Below, one piece after another: positions 43,264 to 54,982 of a stretch of 64,000 bases of DNA. The stretch's first letter is position 1; the number at the start of each line of letters is the position of its first letter. Made by a program: the position numbers and the translations under genes. The DNA is from Oreohelix idahoensis. Taxonomy: Eukaryota; Mollusca; Gastropoda; Stylommatophora; Oreohelicidae. The stretch is from contig JAMPIV010008530.1 in assembly GCA_024509875.1 (NCBI GenBank), positions 1 to 64,000 of the forward strand, in the 5' to 3' direction. A model generated the notes under the pieces. It searched no databases. It saw only the letters and a program-made list of their open reading frames with translations, and had not been told where the DNA came from.

Positions 43264-44839
43264 TGTAAAGGGCAATTTTTACTATTTTGCAATATAATAC
43301 ATTTATATACTTATTATGTTCGCAAATATTTTGTAAACAAAGTATTTCCTTTTTAAGTGCTTAAGGAGAAGTCATTTTTGAGTTACTTCCCTTGAAAGCA
43401 GTTCCGTCATCTTCGATCGGACTCCGCGGACGAATTTAGGCCTACTGCGATTTATTCTTTGGCTGGGTAGGAATAGATTATTCTTGCTTCAGTATATCTA
43501 TGGCCTGAATTTATACGTAGTGTTTGTATGAGTAGGACGAGTCTGTCTTATATATGGATATCTTTACATTTCTAAGTCGAACTATGTTGGTTGTCGCTAG
43601 AAAAGGTCAAAGGCTATGCAGCGGAAGTATCGCTAGCAAGGTGTGTGATCCATGGCTGTCATCCTGTGAGGATGCCGAGTTTTGTTGTAGCAGGCTTTTT
43701 GCCGAAATAGTGATCTATATATGGATGGGGAAAAGTGATAATCATTTAGACATGTTGTATGTACTTTACCCCAGTGTTTATTCTCTTTTGCCAAGGAATG
43801 GCAAAGTTATATTTCGCATAAAAAGGTAAAACCACAATTTATTATGAACTTGGGCTTCGCCATCGTTGTTGATAAGCAGATGCACAGTGGTACTTTTAAA
43901 AAGAATATCCATTCAAAGGAAGAAGACATTCCTATGTATCAGCACTGGATTGTATGATATTATTCAATTACCTCTATGAGAGAACCTATGAAGAAATGAG
44001 GACATTTAATGAATGACTAATTTTGGTCTATATTCTATAGTGAGTAAAGCTCACGAGAGAGAGAACAGCCATGTTGAAATTCATATACTTTGTATTTATC
44101 GAGTGAGAAAAAGGGATGCCTGTACTATCGCTCGATGAACCAAGAGATCACTGCTACATGTGAGAACCCATGTCTGGGATTCCTATATCTTTATGGAAAA
44201 ATATATATATTGAACTTTACGTGAAGGGATATTCGCTAGACGAGATTAGGTCTAGGAGCCTTCCTATATATTGGTTATGGTCTGACGTGCCCAGTCAGTA
44301 AAGCCAGATGATTTACATGATGGAACTCTGAATGCTTATTTACGAATGCTCCATTATGATATTTGCCAAGCATGAATGCTAACTTAAGATGATATGCCTG
44401 TGATCAACATTATGCTGTCTATGTCGACATTTGTTCCTGTAACCATACACGTACTGTCCAAGTGTGCGTCTCATTAAATGTTATAAAAAGACCACCGTAG
44501 TTCCAGTACTTCTTGAATTCGAACAGTGTGAGTATGAGTGATGTACTACCAACTTGTCAACTCTATCGAATCATTCTACCATTCGCGTTCTGACATTCAT
44601 ATACACACTCATTGTCTACACTCACATTCTTGTCGGAGCCTCATCACGTTCCAGGACAAGATGACCTGTATGACCAAAACTGTGCTGGGTTTAATGAGTT
44701 GACAATCGTTACACTTTACTACACCAGTCCCAACATCTACATTTATCAACTGGTGGACATTCACGTCATTTAACAAATAAAGCGTGATTCAACAACTAGT
44801 AGCCAGTATGAGTTAACAACAACAATACAGAGTTTATCA
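43264..44839 (+). repeat. 5' LTR of Gypsy family 2
   Basis: Starts TGTAAAGGGC and ends GTTTATCA; 1576 bp. Compared with the 3' LTR, differences crowd in about 43640-43745 and 43980-44085, while the rest is almost identical. LTRs contain the promoter and polyadenylation signals of the element; no clear TATA box was singled out. Confidence 0.97.
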
Positions 44840-44841
44840 AC

Positions 44842-44859
44842 TGGTGTGCCAGCTTCCTG
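44842..44859 (+). promoter_or_regulatory. Primer-binding site of Gypsy family 2
   Basis: TGGTGTGCCAGCTTCCTG begins two bases after the 5' LTR, and TGG at its start would pair with the CCA end of a tRNA. Which tRNA is used was not determined. Confidence 0.6.
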
Positions 44860-46082
44860 GGTCAACCTGCACAGTGACCATATTGAGAAGTAAACTTCTG
44901 AGACCAGACGTTCCTTGGGGTCTGTTACGACACACAAATACATCAACAGTACAACTCTACAGTGATGTCAGCGTGACCTGTCCTGTCGAGAGTATGCGGT
45001 AACTAGGTCAGCGTTTGTTGACATTTGGTTCGTTGGACATTTGCCATACAACTGACAGTGTTACACAGCAAGCTTGGTTGAAACATAGAACATTACACAT
45101 CAGGACTGGAGAATATTTGACAGTGTTTGCGAAAGGAAATGTTATTGAACTGAGAAGTCCTACATCGATTGTTATCATTCACATCAACGATGGAACTTCT
45201 ATTTCTGTGTTGAATTTAAAATAATTAGACCAGAAGTATTTGTTTAATAAAGTACCACAGTACTGTACTATTAGGCAGTGTAACTGAGCCTTCTTTACAA
45301 CACATTCTTTCTGCAACACTCTATTTACATCATATTGCCATACTATTTATGCATTTATGTATTTATGTTTAAATATTTATATGTGATATTTGTCACACAA
45401 CAGAGTATCCCACGTAATAGAGGGTCTGATGTGTGCGTTTCTATAGGTGCAATTTTCTTGATTGAAAATTTGCTGCGACAGCTGTTGCTATTAGTGTTAG
45501 CTGTGAAGACTGTACTCATTGTTGTTTTTGTAATATTCCTCTGTTCTTTAGTTTGTTTTGATTTGTTTGTAATTTGTTGGTCTACCCTATTCTATCTTTC
45601 AGTTCTATTCTCAATTTATATTTATATACTGTGGCGTTATTTGTATTTGTTATCCTCTTGCGGGTTATCTTTTATTGTTTTTCCCATTTGATTTATGTCA
45701 TTTCCGCAAATGTTTTCATGTTCTTCTGTATAACTGTTTTGTTTTGTGCCTGATCGACATACACTATTTAAAATATAGTTGATCATATAAATTGATGTAC
45801 AAGAATCAACTGATAGTTAATTGCTATTACTAAAGGTACACAGTTGATGATATAAAACACTATTTCTGGTGCACTGCACTTATATTATAAAGTGAACCAG
45901 CAACTTATAGCTGTTATTATATAAGGATTTATACAAGACCTTTGTAAGGCTTGTTTCCCACAGTGATTGGGATAGTTAAGTACTATTTTCCACAGGTTAA
46001 AAAGTTATCATACAAGGTCTTTGATTAAGACTAAGAAAGTGAATTTATTTACTTTTGCAAATTACTGATCTTATTAGACAAC
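44860..46082 (+). other. Leader region of Gypsy family 2
   Basis: About 1.2 kb of untranslated leader before gag. Two open frames (45015-45224 and 45335-45691) have no recognised domain. The second is hydrophobic, T-rich sequence, and I do not call it a gene. Confidence 0.6.
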
Positions 46083-49000
46083 ATGTCTACATTAGATTAT
46101 TTTATCACACAAGGCAGGGCTCTTGATAAGACTGGTCAGCAATTAGAAGAATGGGCAGTTGCTCAATATGACAAAGCATTAGCTGCTGCTGCTGAAGAAA
46201 GAAAAGCATTGATTGAAGAAAAGAAATTAGCAGCTGAGGAGAAAAGATTAGAAGCTGAGGAAAAAAAATTACAAAGAGAGGATGAACAAAAGAAATTGCA
46301 GATACAGACTGATGAAAAAAGATTCCAGATGGAAATGGAAAAAGAGAGAAGAAAAGATGAAGCTGCTGCAGAAGAGAGAAAATTACAAGCTGAAGCTCAA
46401 GAGAAAAAAGCAATAAGAGAACATGAACACCAAAAAGAACTTTTAGCATTTGAGTTAGAAAAGTTAAAGTTAACAAACATAAGTGATGGTAATCAAGCAT
46501 CTGGTGGTAATGGTAAACCCTTTACTTACAAGGTCAAGGTACCAGCGTTCAACCCTTCCAGTGATGACATAACATTCTGGCTAAATAGATTTGAACGCTC
46601 GTGTCGAGCCCATAATGTGGACAAATCACAATATGCTAACCAGTTATCAGAAAATCTGAAAGGTGATTCTCTGACTAGTTTAAGTTTGGTTGAAGAGGCT
46701 GACAAAGATAACTATGATGTTATTAGGGCAGCCTTATTAAAGAAGTATCAGTTGTCTGAAGAGGGTTATCGGAAGTTGTTTAAGACAATGGTGCCTGAGG
46801 CAGGTGTAGAATTCTCAGAATTCATTGCAAGGACACGTCTTACATTTGATCGTTGGATTGAGCTATCCAAAACAGAAAAGACTTATGAAGCCCTTATGGA
46901 CTTGATACTCAGAGACAAGATTATGTCAAGTATAAATAAACCTTTCCTCGAATTCTTACATGAGCGTAAACCTAAGTCTCTAAAAGAAATGGAACAGTAT
47001 TGTACCCAATACGTCACTGCACATCCGGACGTAGCTATTAGCAACAGTAAGGTTAAAGAAGGTATGCCAGTTGCTTCTGCAACACCATACAACCCTAATC
47101 ACTCTCACAAATTCCAAGGACCTCAAAATAGGTTTAATAAAAAAGGTAACTATTACAGTTATCAGAACCAAGGTAACCAATCATTTCAGGGTTCTTCTTC
47201 GAATACCTGGAGAAGAGCTGACAGCCCTCGATTCAGGGGTGGTCATAATTACAGGAACTTCCGCAAAGGAAGTCATTCTAGAAACTATCCAAGTTTTCCT
47301 TCATGGAGACAACAGGATCATAATTACCGAGATACTCATTATAATGAATATGATGATAGTAACCAAAGGAGCTATGATTCAAACCCAAGTAGGGGTTATA
47401 ATAGTGGAAACAATGATAAGTACAGAGGCAATAATAACAGAGGTAGAGCACAATTCAAAAAACATAAAGCTCATTACCAGGCGAACTCTGCACAGCAAGA
47501 GTCCCACGAAGCCTATAAACAAAATAAAGATAATGATGACTCTAATAATATGGCATGTGCCGCTTTTGATTTTGGGAGAGCATCTCAGTGCCCCCAATGC
47601 AAAACATTATTTGAGCCAACCACAGTGTCTACTTTAAGCTGTGGGCATCCTCTTCCCGCTCTTCCTGCGTCAATCGCGCATGATGGGAGAGGTTCTCTTG
47701 TCTTACACAAAGGTTTAGTAAATGACAATCCAGTCTCAGTACTTTTTGATTCTGGATGCACAACTATTGGGGTTAGGCAGTCACTCATAGATCCTTCTCA
47801 TTCTACAGGCAAAGTAGTCAAATGCGTAACATTTGGCGGCACCATAGAGAAATACTCTACCGCTATAATTAGGATTGCTACTCCTTTCTTCACAGGAGAT
47901 GTACACGCATGTCTTTTGCCGAATCCGATCGCTGATCTTATCATCGGTCGCATTCACGGAGTCAAAGAATGCACTCCGGAGCAAATTTCCGTTTGGGAAA
48001 ATCAAAATATGCAATCTGCTAATGCGGTAGTCACTAGAGCTCAAGCTCTCAATATGCCTGAAACTTCATCTGTTGAAGATAATGAAGTGCATAACCAAGA
48101 TGATCCCTTGGTAATTTCTCGTGACTCGTTTATAAAACAACAAGAAGAAGATCCGACTCTTAAGAAATTCTTCACTCTTGTAACGAAAGGTGATCCGAAT
48201 AAAGATTCAAATTGTAAATCTTGGATTACAATGAAGAATGGCGTACTTGTACGTATGGTGCAAGACTCCACTAAGTCAAGTCATTCTCAGATTCTTGTAC
48301 CCAAGAATTTGAGAGTTAAAATCTTACAACATGCACACGACTGTCAGTGTGCTGGTCACATGGGTTTTTCCCGTACAAAGTCAAGAGTTCTTGCGGCTTT
48401 CTTTTGGCCTTTTGTGAACAAGGACATACGGATCTATTGTCGATCCTGTAAAGTATGTCAAGAAGTCAAATCCAAAGGTCCTCGTCATGCTGCGCCTATT
48501 CAGGCTGCAGATATTCCTATTCGTCCATTCCAGAAAATGGCGATAGACATCATTGGTCCATTCAAGATCAAATCTGCTAGAGGACATCAGTTTATCTTAA
48601 CGTGTGTAGACATGTGCACACGTTGGCCAGAGGCTATCCCTCTAAAGAGCATTACTACCGCTGACATTGCAGATGCTCTTTGGCTTATATTTTCTCGGCT
48701 GGGATTCCCCGGAGAAATATTATCAGATCATGGCACCCAACTGATATCGGATACCATGTCTCAAGTAATGTCTACTCTACAGATAGAGAGATCTTTGAGT
48801 AGCATCTATCATCCTATGTCCAATGGGATGGTCGAGCGACTAAATAGAACACTTAAGAACTTATTAGGGAAGATAACTGAGGATCATCCTCAAGATTGGG
48901 ATAGGGTTTTACCCGCGGCCCTCTTCGCGTACAGAGAGGTCCCCAATGAACATACAGGGTTTTCGCCCTTTGAACTTGTCTTTGGCGCGCGACCGCGCGG

Positions 49001-50549
49001 CCCAATGTCTTTGCTGCATGATCTTATAACAGCTGACAATATTGACGATGACACAAAATCTTCTTACGAGTATGTCATCGCGCTGAGACAGAAGATTATC
49101 GAAGCATGCAAATTGGCAACGTCCTCTTCTGAATTTGCTAAGCAGAAGGCAAGACAATTTGCTAATAAGAAGAGAACTTTACGACAACTTTGTCCTGGTG
49201 ACAAAGCATTTGTTTTGCTACCTTGTCGTGAAAATAGACTCCTTATTAGTTGGAAAGGTCCGTACGATATAATATCGAAAATTTCAGATGTTGACTACAT
49301 CGTCGATATCAACGGGAAGCATAAAACCTTCCACATCAATATGCTTACGGAGTTCCATGAACGTCCTGACTATCTACAGCCTACTTTCCAGGCAACGGAC
49401 GATTCTCATGTCAAACATGGTCATTACTCATCACTGTCTGTAATACAGGATGAGGAAACAAGTTTTTCGGATGTTAATCTTCCGCTTCCAATGATCCCAC
49501 TTCATTCTAGTGAATCATGGAAAGACGTTACTGTTTCTCCTGATTTGTCTCTAGGAGAACGGCGACAAGTTTCGGTTATGTTACAAACATTTCAGGATGT
49601 CCTCACTGACATCCCTGGACAAACTCATGTCATTGAGCATGACATTGTTCTAACTGAACATACTCCAATTAGGGTTAGACCTTATCCTATCCCTATACAT
49701 TTCCAAACACAGGTTGAAAAGGAGTTGGATGAAATGATAGATTTACAAATAATCGAACCATCCACTTCTGCATATTCTTCGCCGATGGTTATTGTTCGGA
49801 AAAAAGACAATAACATACGTCTTTGCGTTGACTATCGCAAATTGAATCAAGTTACGAAGTTCGATGCTGAACCTATGCCTTTACTAGAAGAGTTACTTAC
49901 TCGTCTTTCTAAATCGCATTTTTTCACTAAACTTGATTTGTCTAAAGGATATTGGCAAGTTCCATTATCCGAACGCGCCAAACCTCTTACCGCTTTCTCT
50001 ACTCCCAGAGGCCTTTTCCAATGGAATTTTATGCCTTTCGGCCTTATGAACGCACCAGCTACATTTGTACGCATGATGCGTCGAATCCTATCGTATCGGT
50101 CAGATGTCATTGCTTATCTAGACGACATCTGTCTTTTCAGCGATACTTGGGAAGATCACTATTCAGGGTTAGTTGAATTATTATCAACTCTGCGTGAGTA
50201 TAACCTGACAGCAAAACCATCTAAAGCTTGTATTGGCTTTAGCGAAATTGCTTTCTTAGGCCATCGAGTAGGTCACGGTTTCTTGAAGACAGAAGACCAT
50301 AATATCACTAAGATACTTAACATCTCTATCCCTAGGACTAAAAAGCAAGTGCGAAGTCTTTTAGGTCTCATACAATTTTATGGACGTTTCATTCCGAATC
50401 TGTCCTCTATCATGGCACCTCTCTCTACACTATTAAAGAAAGGGTCGCCTAACATGGTTCACTGGTCTCATGAATGCCAATCCTCACTAGAGAAGATCAA
50501 AAACTATGTTTTCATCACCACCTATTTTAGTGTTACCTACAACAGATAA
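46083..50549 (+). CDS. Gag-pol polyprotein of Gypsy family 2 (gag, PR, IN, RT)
   Basis: ATG at 46083 starts a 1488-codon frame. Residues about 25-135 are a charged coiled coil. About 150-320 is a SCAN-like gag core ('DNYDVIRAALLKKYQLSEEG', 'FDRWIELSKTEKTYEALMDL'), then an arginine/asparagine/glycine-rich stretch. The protease motif is 'VLFDSGCTTIG' (D near 556, DSG not DTG). Integrase has the HHCC finger near 752-790, D in 'AIDIIGP' (about 822), D in 'LSDHGTQLIS' (882) and E in 'GMVERLNRTLK' (about 918), with 35 residues between the last two. A GPY/F-type module 'SWKGPYDII' follows (about 1057). RT has 'LCVDYRKLN' and the active site 'YLDD' (D1347-1348). The frame is lost at a run of A near 50500, just before RNase H. 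Confidence 0.96.
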   Translation: MSTLDYFITQGRALDKTGQQLEEWAVAQYDKALAAAAEERKALIEEKKLAAEEKRLEAEEKKLQREDEQKKLQIQTDEKRFQMEMEKERRKDEAAAEERKLQAEAQEKKAIREHEHQKELLAFELEKLKLTNISDGNQASGGNGKPFTYKVKVPAFNPSSDDITFWLNRFERSCRAHNVDKSQYANQLSENLKGDSLTSLSLVEEADKDNYDVIRAALLKKYQLSEEGYRKLFKTMVPEAGVEFSEFIARTRLTFDRWIELSKTEKTYEALMDLILRDKIMSSINKPFLEFLHERKPKSLKEMEQYCTQYVTAHPDVAISNSKVKEGMPVASATPYNPNHSHKFQGPQNRFNKKGNYYSYQNQGNQSFQGSSSNTWRRADSPRFRGGHNYRNFRKGSHSRNYPSFPSWRQQDHNYRDTHYNEYDDSNQRSYDSNPSRGYNSGNNDKYRGNNNRGRAQFKKHKAHYQANSAQQESHEAYKQNKDNDDSNNMACAAFDFGRASQCPQCKTLFEPTTVSTLSCGHPLPALPASIAHDGRGSLVLHKGLVNDNPVSVLFDSGCTTIGVRQSLIDPSHSTGKVVKCVTFGGTIEKYSTAIIRIATPFFTGDVHACLLPNPIADLIIGRIHGVKECTPEQISVWENQNMQSANAVVTRAQALNMPETSSVEDNEVHNQDDPLVISRDSFIKQQEEDPTLKKFFTLVTKGDPNKDSNCKSWITMKNGVLVRMVQDSTKSSHSQILVPKNLRVKILQHAHDCQCAGHMGFSRTKSRVLAAFFWPFVNKDIRIYCRSCKVCQEVKSKGPRHAAPIQAADIPIRPFQKMAIDIIGPFKIKSARGHQFILTCVDMCTRWPEAIPLKSITTADIADALWLIFSRLGFPGEILSDHGTQLISDTMSQVMSTLQIERSLSSIYHPMSNGMVERLNRTLKNLLGKITEDHPQDWDRVLPAALFAYREVPNEHTGFSPFELVFGARPRGPMSLLHDLITADNIDDDTKSSYEYVIALRQKIIEACKLATSSSEFAKQKARQFANKKRTLRQLCPGDKAFVLLPCRENRLLISWKGPYDIISKISDVDYIVDINGKHKTFHINMLTEFHERPDYLQPTFQATDDSHVKHGHYSSLSVIQDEETSFSDVNLPLPMIPLHSSESWKDVTVSPDLSLGERRQVSVMLQTFQDVLTDIPGQTHVIEHDIVLTEHTPIRVRPYPIPIHFQTQVEKELDEMIDLQIIEPSTSAYSSPMVIVRKKDNNIRLCVDYRKLNQVTKFDAEPMPLLEELLTRLSKSHFFTKLDLSKGYWQVPLSERAKPLTAFSTPRGLFQWNFMPFGLMNAPATFVRMMRRILSYRSDVIAYLDDICLFSDTWEDHYSGLVELLSTLREYNLTAKPSKACIGFSEIAFLGHRVGHGFLKTEDHNITKILNISIPRTKKQVRSLLGLIQFYGRFIPNLSSIMAPLSTLLKKGSPNMVHWSHECQSSLEKIKNYVFITTYFSVTYNR

Positions 50550-50932
50550 GACATTTGTTCTTCGTAGTGACGCTTCATCCACTGGGATTGGAGCGGCACT
50601 AATGCAAGAGTACTCTGGAACTCTGCATCCTGTAATGTATATATCCAGAAAACTTAATGCTGCAGAAAGGAATTACTCGGTTTTAGACCGTGAATTATTG
50701 GCAATGGTTTGGTCAATTCTCAAACTCCAAAGATTCCTTCTGGGCGCGCATTTCGTAGTGGAAACTGACCAAAAAGCTCTTACGGCTATCCAAAGTAAGA
50801 ACTTGAAGAGCTCGAGATCAACTCGATACGCAATCGCTCTTCAACCTTTTCATTTTTTCGGTACGAGCTATCCGTGGTTCAGAAAATGTGATGGCGGACA
50901 TTCTGTCCAGATGCCCACATGATGCCACTTAA
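50506..50932 (+). pseudogene. RNase H region of Gypsy family 2, frame-shifted
   Basis: The sequence continues pol in another frame: 'VLRSDASSTGIGAALMQ' (first acidic residue), 'LDRELLAMVWSILKLQRFL' (E) and 'VVETDQKALTAIQ' (D), the RNase HI catalytic set. A second one-base shift in a T run near 50855 separates it from the last block 'SENVMADILSRCPHDAT', which ends at TAA 50930-50932. Both shifts are one extra base in a homopolymer, so they may be sequencing errors in an otherwise complete polyprotein of about 1616 residues. Confidence 0.9.
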
Positions 50933-51381
50933 CTGTTAAATATTGGATTTTTTAATATGTATAACTTTACAACAGTTATTTTTTTTGTTCTTTACTAAGA
51001 TACACATTTGTAATTTAATAATAGAATGATGGTATCTCTACTTAGCGGTTTATTGATGTTTATTCACCGCTGTTCTTTGATGATTGTTTCTTCATAAATC
51101 ATAAATTTAAGATTATAGTGTGAATTTTTGGTATGCATTGTATAATTACCAGAATTGTATTATACGTACATCACACCTTCCTGGAAACATTTATTCGTAG
51201 AGAAACAATTTCTCTCAGATTTTGAGATATATTCTCACCGGTCATATTAGGAATTATAGTTATTCCTGATATTTGCATCTGCGCAGTATTCTTGCGTTTT
51301 GAGCCTATTGTATGGTGCTCCTAGATGTATTTAAAAAAAAAAAAAAATTTTTTTTTTTTTTTCCCGGGGGTGTGGTAAGAC
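50933..51381 (+). other. Untranslated 3' segment and polypurine tract of Gypsy family 2
   Basis: AT-rich sequence with a 15-A/15-T palindrome at 51333-51362, then a G-rich purine stretch 'gggggtgtggtaaga' (51366-51380). The G-rich stretch, which ends one base before the 3' LTR, is the likely plus-strand primer. Confidence 0.7.
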
Positions 51382-52957
51382 TGTAAAGGGCAATTTTTAC
51401 TATCTTGCAATATAATACATTTATATACTTATTATGTTCGCAAATATTTTGTAAACAAAGTATTTCCTTTTTAAGTGCTTAAGGAGAAGTCATTTTTGAG
51501 TTACTTCCCTTGAAAGCAGTTCCGTCATCTTCGATCGGACTCCGCGGACGAATTTAGGCCTACTGCGATTTATTCTTTGGCTGGGTAGGAATAGATTATT
51601 CTTGCTTCAGTATATCTATGGCCTGAATTTATACGTAGTGTTTGTATGAGTAGGACGAGTCTGTCTTATATATGGATATCTTTACATTTCTAAGTCGAAC
51701 TATGTTGGTTGTCGCTAGAAAAGGTCAAAGGCTATGCAGCGGAAGTATCGCTAGCAAGGGGTGTGATTCATGGCTGTCATCCTGTCTGGATGTAGAATTT
51801 TGATGTAGCCGGCCTATCGCCGAAAAAGTGATCTATAAGTAGATGGGGAAAAGTGATAGTCATTTAGACATGTTGTATGTACTTTACCCCAGTGTTTATT
51901 CTCTTTTGCCAAGGAATGGCAAAGTTATATTTCGCATAGAAAGGTAAAACCACAATTTATTATGAACTTGGGCTTCGCCATCGTTGTCGATAAACAGATG
52001 CACAGTGGTACTTTTGAAAAGAATATTTATTCAAAGGAAGATGACATTCCTATGTATCAGCACTAGATTATATGATATTATTCAATTACCTCTATGACAG
52101 AAGTTATGAAGAAATGAGGACATTTAACGAATGACCAATTTTGGTCTGGATCCTATAGTGAGTGAAACTCACGAGAGAAGAACAGCCATGTTGAAATTCA
52201 TATACTTTGTATTTATCGAGTGAGAAAAAGGGATGCCTGTACTATCGCTCGATGAACCAAGAGATCACTGCTACATGTGAGAACCCATGTCTGGGATTCC
52301 TATATCTTTATGGAAAAATATATATATTGAACTTTACGTGAAGGGATATTCGCTAGACGAGATTAGGTCTAGGAGCCTTCCTATATATTGGTTATGGTCT
52401 GACGTGCCCAGTCAGTAAAGCCAGATGATTTACATGATGGAACTCTGAATGCTTATTTACGAATGCTCCATTATGATATTTGCCAAGCATGAATGCTAAC
52501 TTAAGATGATATGCCTGTGATCAACATTATGCTGTCTATGTCGACATTTGTTCCTGTAACCATACACGTACTGTCCAAGTGTGCGTCTCATTAAATGTTA
52601 TAAAAAAGACCACCGTAGTTCCAGTACTTCTTGAATTCGAACAGTGTGAGTATGAATGATGTACTACCAACTTGTCAACTCTATCGAATCATTCTACCAT
52701 TCGCGTTCTGACATTCATATACACACTCATTGTCTACACTCACATTCTTGTCGGAGCCTCATCACGTTCCAGGACAAGATGACCTGTATGACCAAAACTG
52801 TGCTGGGTTTAATGAGTTGACAATCGTTACACTTTACTACACCAGTCCCAACATCTACATTTATCAACTGGTGGACATTCACGTCATTTAACAAATAAAG
52901 CGTGATTCAACAACTAGTAGCCAGTATGAGTTAACAACAACAATACAGAGTTTATCA
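51382..52957 (+). repeat. 3' LTR of Gypsy family 2
   Basis: Same length and ends as the 5' LTR. Followed by the second CGCGG target copy. Confidence 0.97.
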
Positions 52958-53893
52958 CGCGGGTCATCACCCGCCATGGAAATTAATTTGCTAGACGTGA
53001 AAGCAAAACGTTACCCTTGGAACGGGATGAGAACGGAGATCAAAAGGAAAAATCTGACTGAACGCGTGCTTGAAACTAGCAAGGCTAAAAGACGCAATTG
53101 GTGGGGAAAGGAGGAAAAGTCACGTCCCCAAGTTGACACAAGGTAAAGAAATCGACAAAAGGGACCTTAGCTATTATACGCAACAGTCATTTCTTGAACC
53201 CTTATGCGATAACTTAGTCCGTTTATTTGAATGCAGTGACGAACGCATTACAAAAGATGCTCGCAAATATTTCAAAAAACAAAAACACCAAATAACCTTG
53301 AAAAGTAACTTTTTCTTAATAATAATGTTAGAAATATAAAACCTAGCTGGCCGGATGGCCCATCTTGAGCAGTGAAATAATATGCTTTCATTTATACAGA
53401 CGGATAGACAATAAGAAAGATATTGACAAAAGACTGTGTTGTTCATATCAGCGAGCGACTGCATTGAAACAAAAATGTCCCTAATTTTCAAAAACTGCAG
53501 CCTTGAGACGCAAGTGCTAAAATCTAGTTGGAATGAAAGAGACGGGATGGGGTGGAGAATTGTGGCTAAAAATAACTTTAAAGGCAAAATTGTGTATGTG
53601 AAGGCAGAGTTGGTTCAAAAAACAAGTGTGTTTTTTTTGTGAAACGAAAGTAGAGACAGACGGACCAACAGACAATAATACATACTTGACTGAGGTATGA
53701 CTGAATTGACTTTTTGGAAAGGGGTTTGAATTTGAAAAAGAAAAAGCGCTGATTGGCCACAGATAAACATAATATCGGCGCTCAGACGCGCATCTTTGCC
53801 ATTCAGTATAAGTTGTCCAGTGGTAGACACAGTAATTATTTAGTGGTATAAGTCCCAGAAGCTAATTGCAATATTTAGAGGGACGCCATACTA
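52958..53893 (+). mobile_element. Gypsy family 1 LTR, truncated copy: right piece
   Basis: Continues the LTR piece at 43157-43263; together they equal the first 1039 bp of the LTR at 55113-56151 with few differences. The copy stops at 'cgccatacta', after which unrelated sequence follows. It contains the small LTR frame beginning at ATG 52976. Confidence 0.95.
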
Positions 53894-54982
53894 TCCGTTT
53901 TATCGTTGAGTTCAGTTTATACTGGTGAAGTGGTAGCTTAAAACGCGAATGGTTAAAATGAACGAATGTCAACAATATTCTTCAAACGAACTTCAACAAG
54001 TAGTATTGAACTGGGTGAACTGGGCAAGTACTGGCAGTACAGAAGTCGGTGGTGACTGTACATAGATTTTATTCAACACAGCACATACGGAGTGGACAAG
54101 ACTAACATCGTCACAGGCGCAGAAATCATACGTCAACATGTTGATAATTACTTTTAAAGTTCCTGAAGATTCTCTACTAATAAAGTCCTCTGACTCAAGT
54201 GACTGAGGATCACAAAACTGTTACCATATACTATTCCGCTCATTCAAGTCCATTGACCTTCCTTCAAGGACGTACATCATGGTAACGTATTCATACTCCA
54301 GGATAAAATTCTTCCATATCATACTTCATAATCCCAGACTTTCTCCATACATCCCGTTATATATAGTATATAGTTTTCAAACAAAGTCATACATGATAAT
54401 ACGAACAGGTTAGAGATTCCAGTTGACTAACCTCTCCCATTCTATGCCACGCTTCTGGCATTGTAGTAACAGCATATTAAACATGTGAAGCATATAAATT
54501 CATTAACTTGATTTCTTGTAGGTATTCTCCCTCTACGAAAAGATTCAAAGGCTATCGACTCCGTGTGTCCAATTCTAGGAATGTCATCTACGATGAATTC
54601 CCGCTAGACCATTAATAGGAGCGGCCTGATACTTTAATGTACATAAATAAACATGCCATAAGAAATGGGGCGACACTTACTTTATACTTCCACTATTGAC
54701 TTCGCCATGAAGATCAATAGATACGAATACAACTGATGGCTACTTCACATTTGCCAAGAATCAAAGGATAACACAGCGGACATAAATATCGTCCGAGCTG
54801 CCCCATTCATGACGTCAGAAACTACTCAACTAAGTTACACGTGCGTCCAAAGCAACTCACCCTGCATTGTGCACGTCAGTGCGTGAATCAATCGAACGCC
54901 CAAATAATATAACTATATAAAACTGGTGCGTACATTTGGCAGGACCGAAGACTACCCCCGTAGGTAATAAATGTACGTAACA
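53894..54982. other. Unassigned segment, LTR-like 3' end
   Basis: 1.09 kb between the truncated LTR and the second LINE remnant. Near its end it has 'actatataaaac' (TATA-like), then 'aataaatgtacgtaaca' (polyadenylation-like, ending CA), which is the order in an LTR. No matching start, target duplication or coding region was found, so its class is open. Confidence 0.4.

Larger units (their letters stand above)
43264..52957 (+). mobile_element. Gmr1-like Ty3/Gypsy retrotransposon, family 2, near complete
   Basis: The 9694-bp element has two LTRs of exactly 1576 bp and a 5-bp target duplication CGCGG (43259-43263 and 52958-52962). It also has a primer-binding site, a 1.2-kb leader, a single gag-pol frame and a purine-rich tract. 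The pol order is protease, integrase, reverse transcriptase, RNase H. In ordinary Ty3/Gypsy elements integrase comes last; integrase-first order is the defining trait of the Gmr1-like group. No envelope-like frame follows pol. Only two single-base frameshifts, both in homopolymers, break the coding region, so the insertion could be young. Confidence 0.95.

Noticed and set aside
45335..45691. Hydrophobic 118-codon frame, possible envelope-like protein
   Set aside because: It lies in the leader before gag, is T-rich low-complexity sequence and has no signal-peptide/fusion layout of an envelope.
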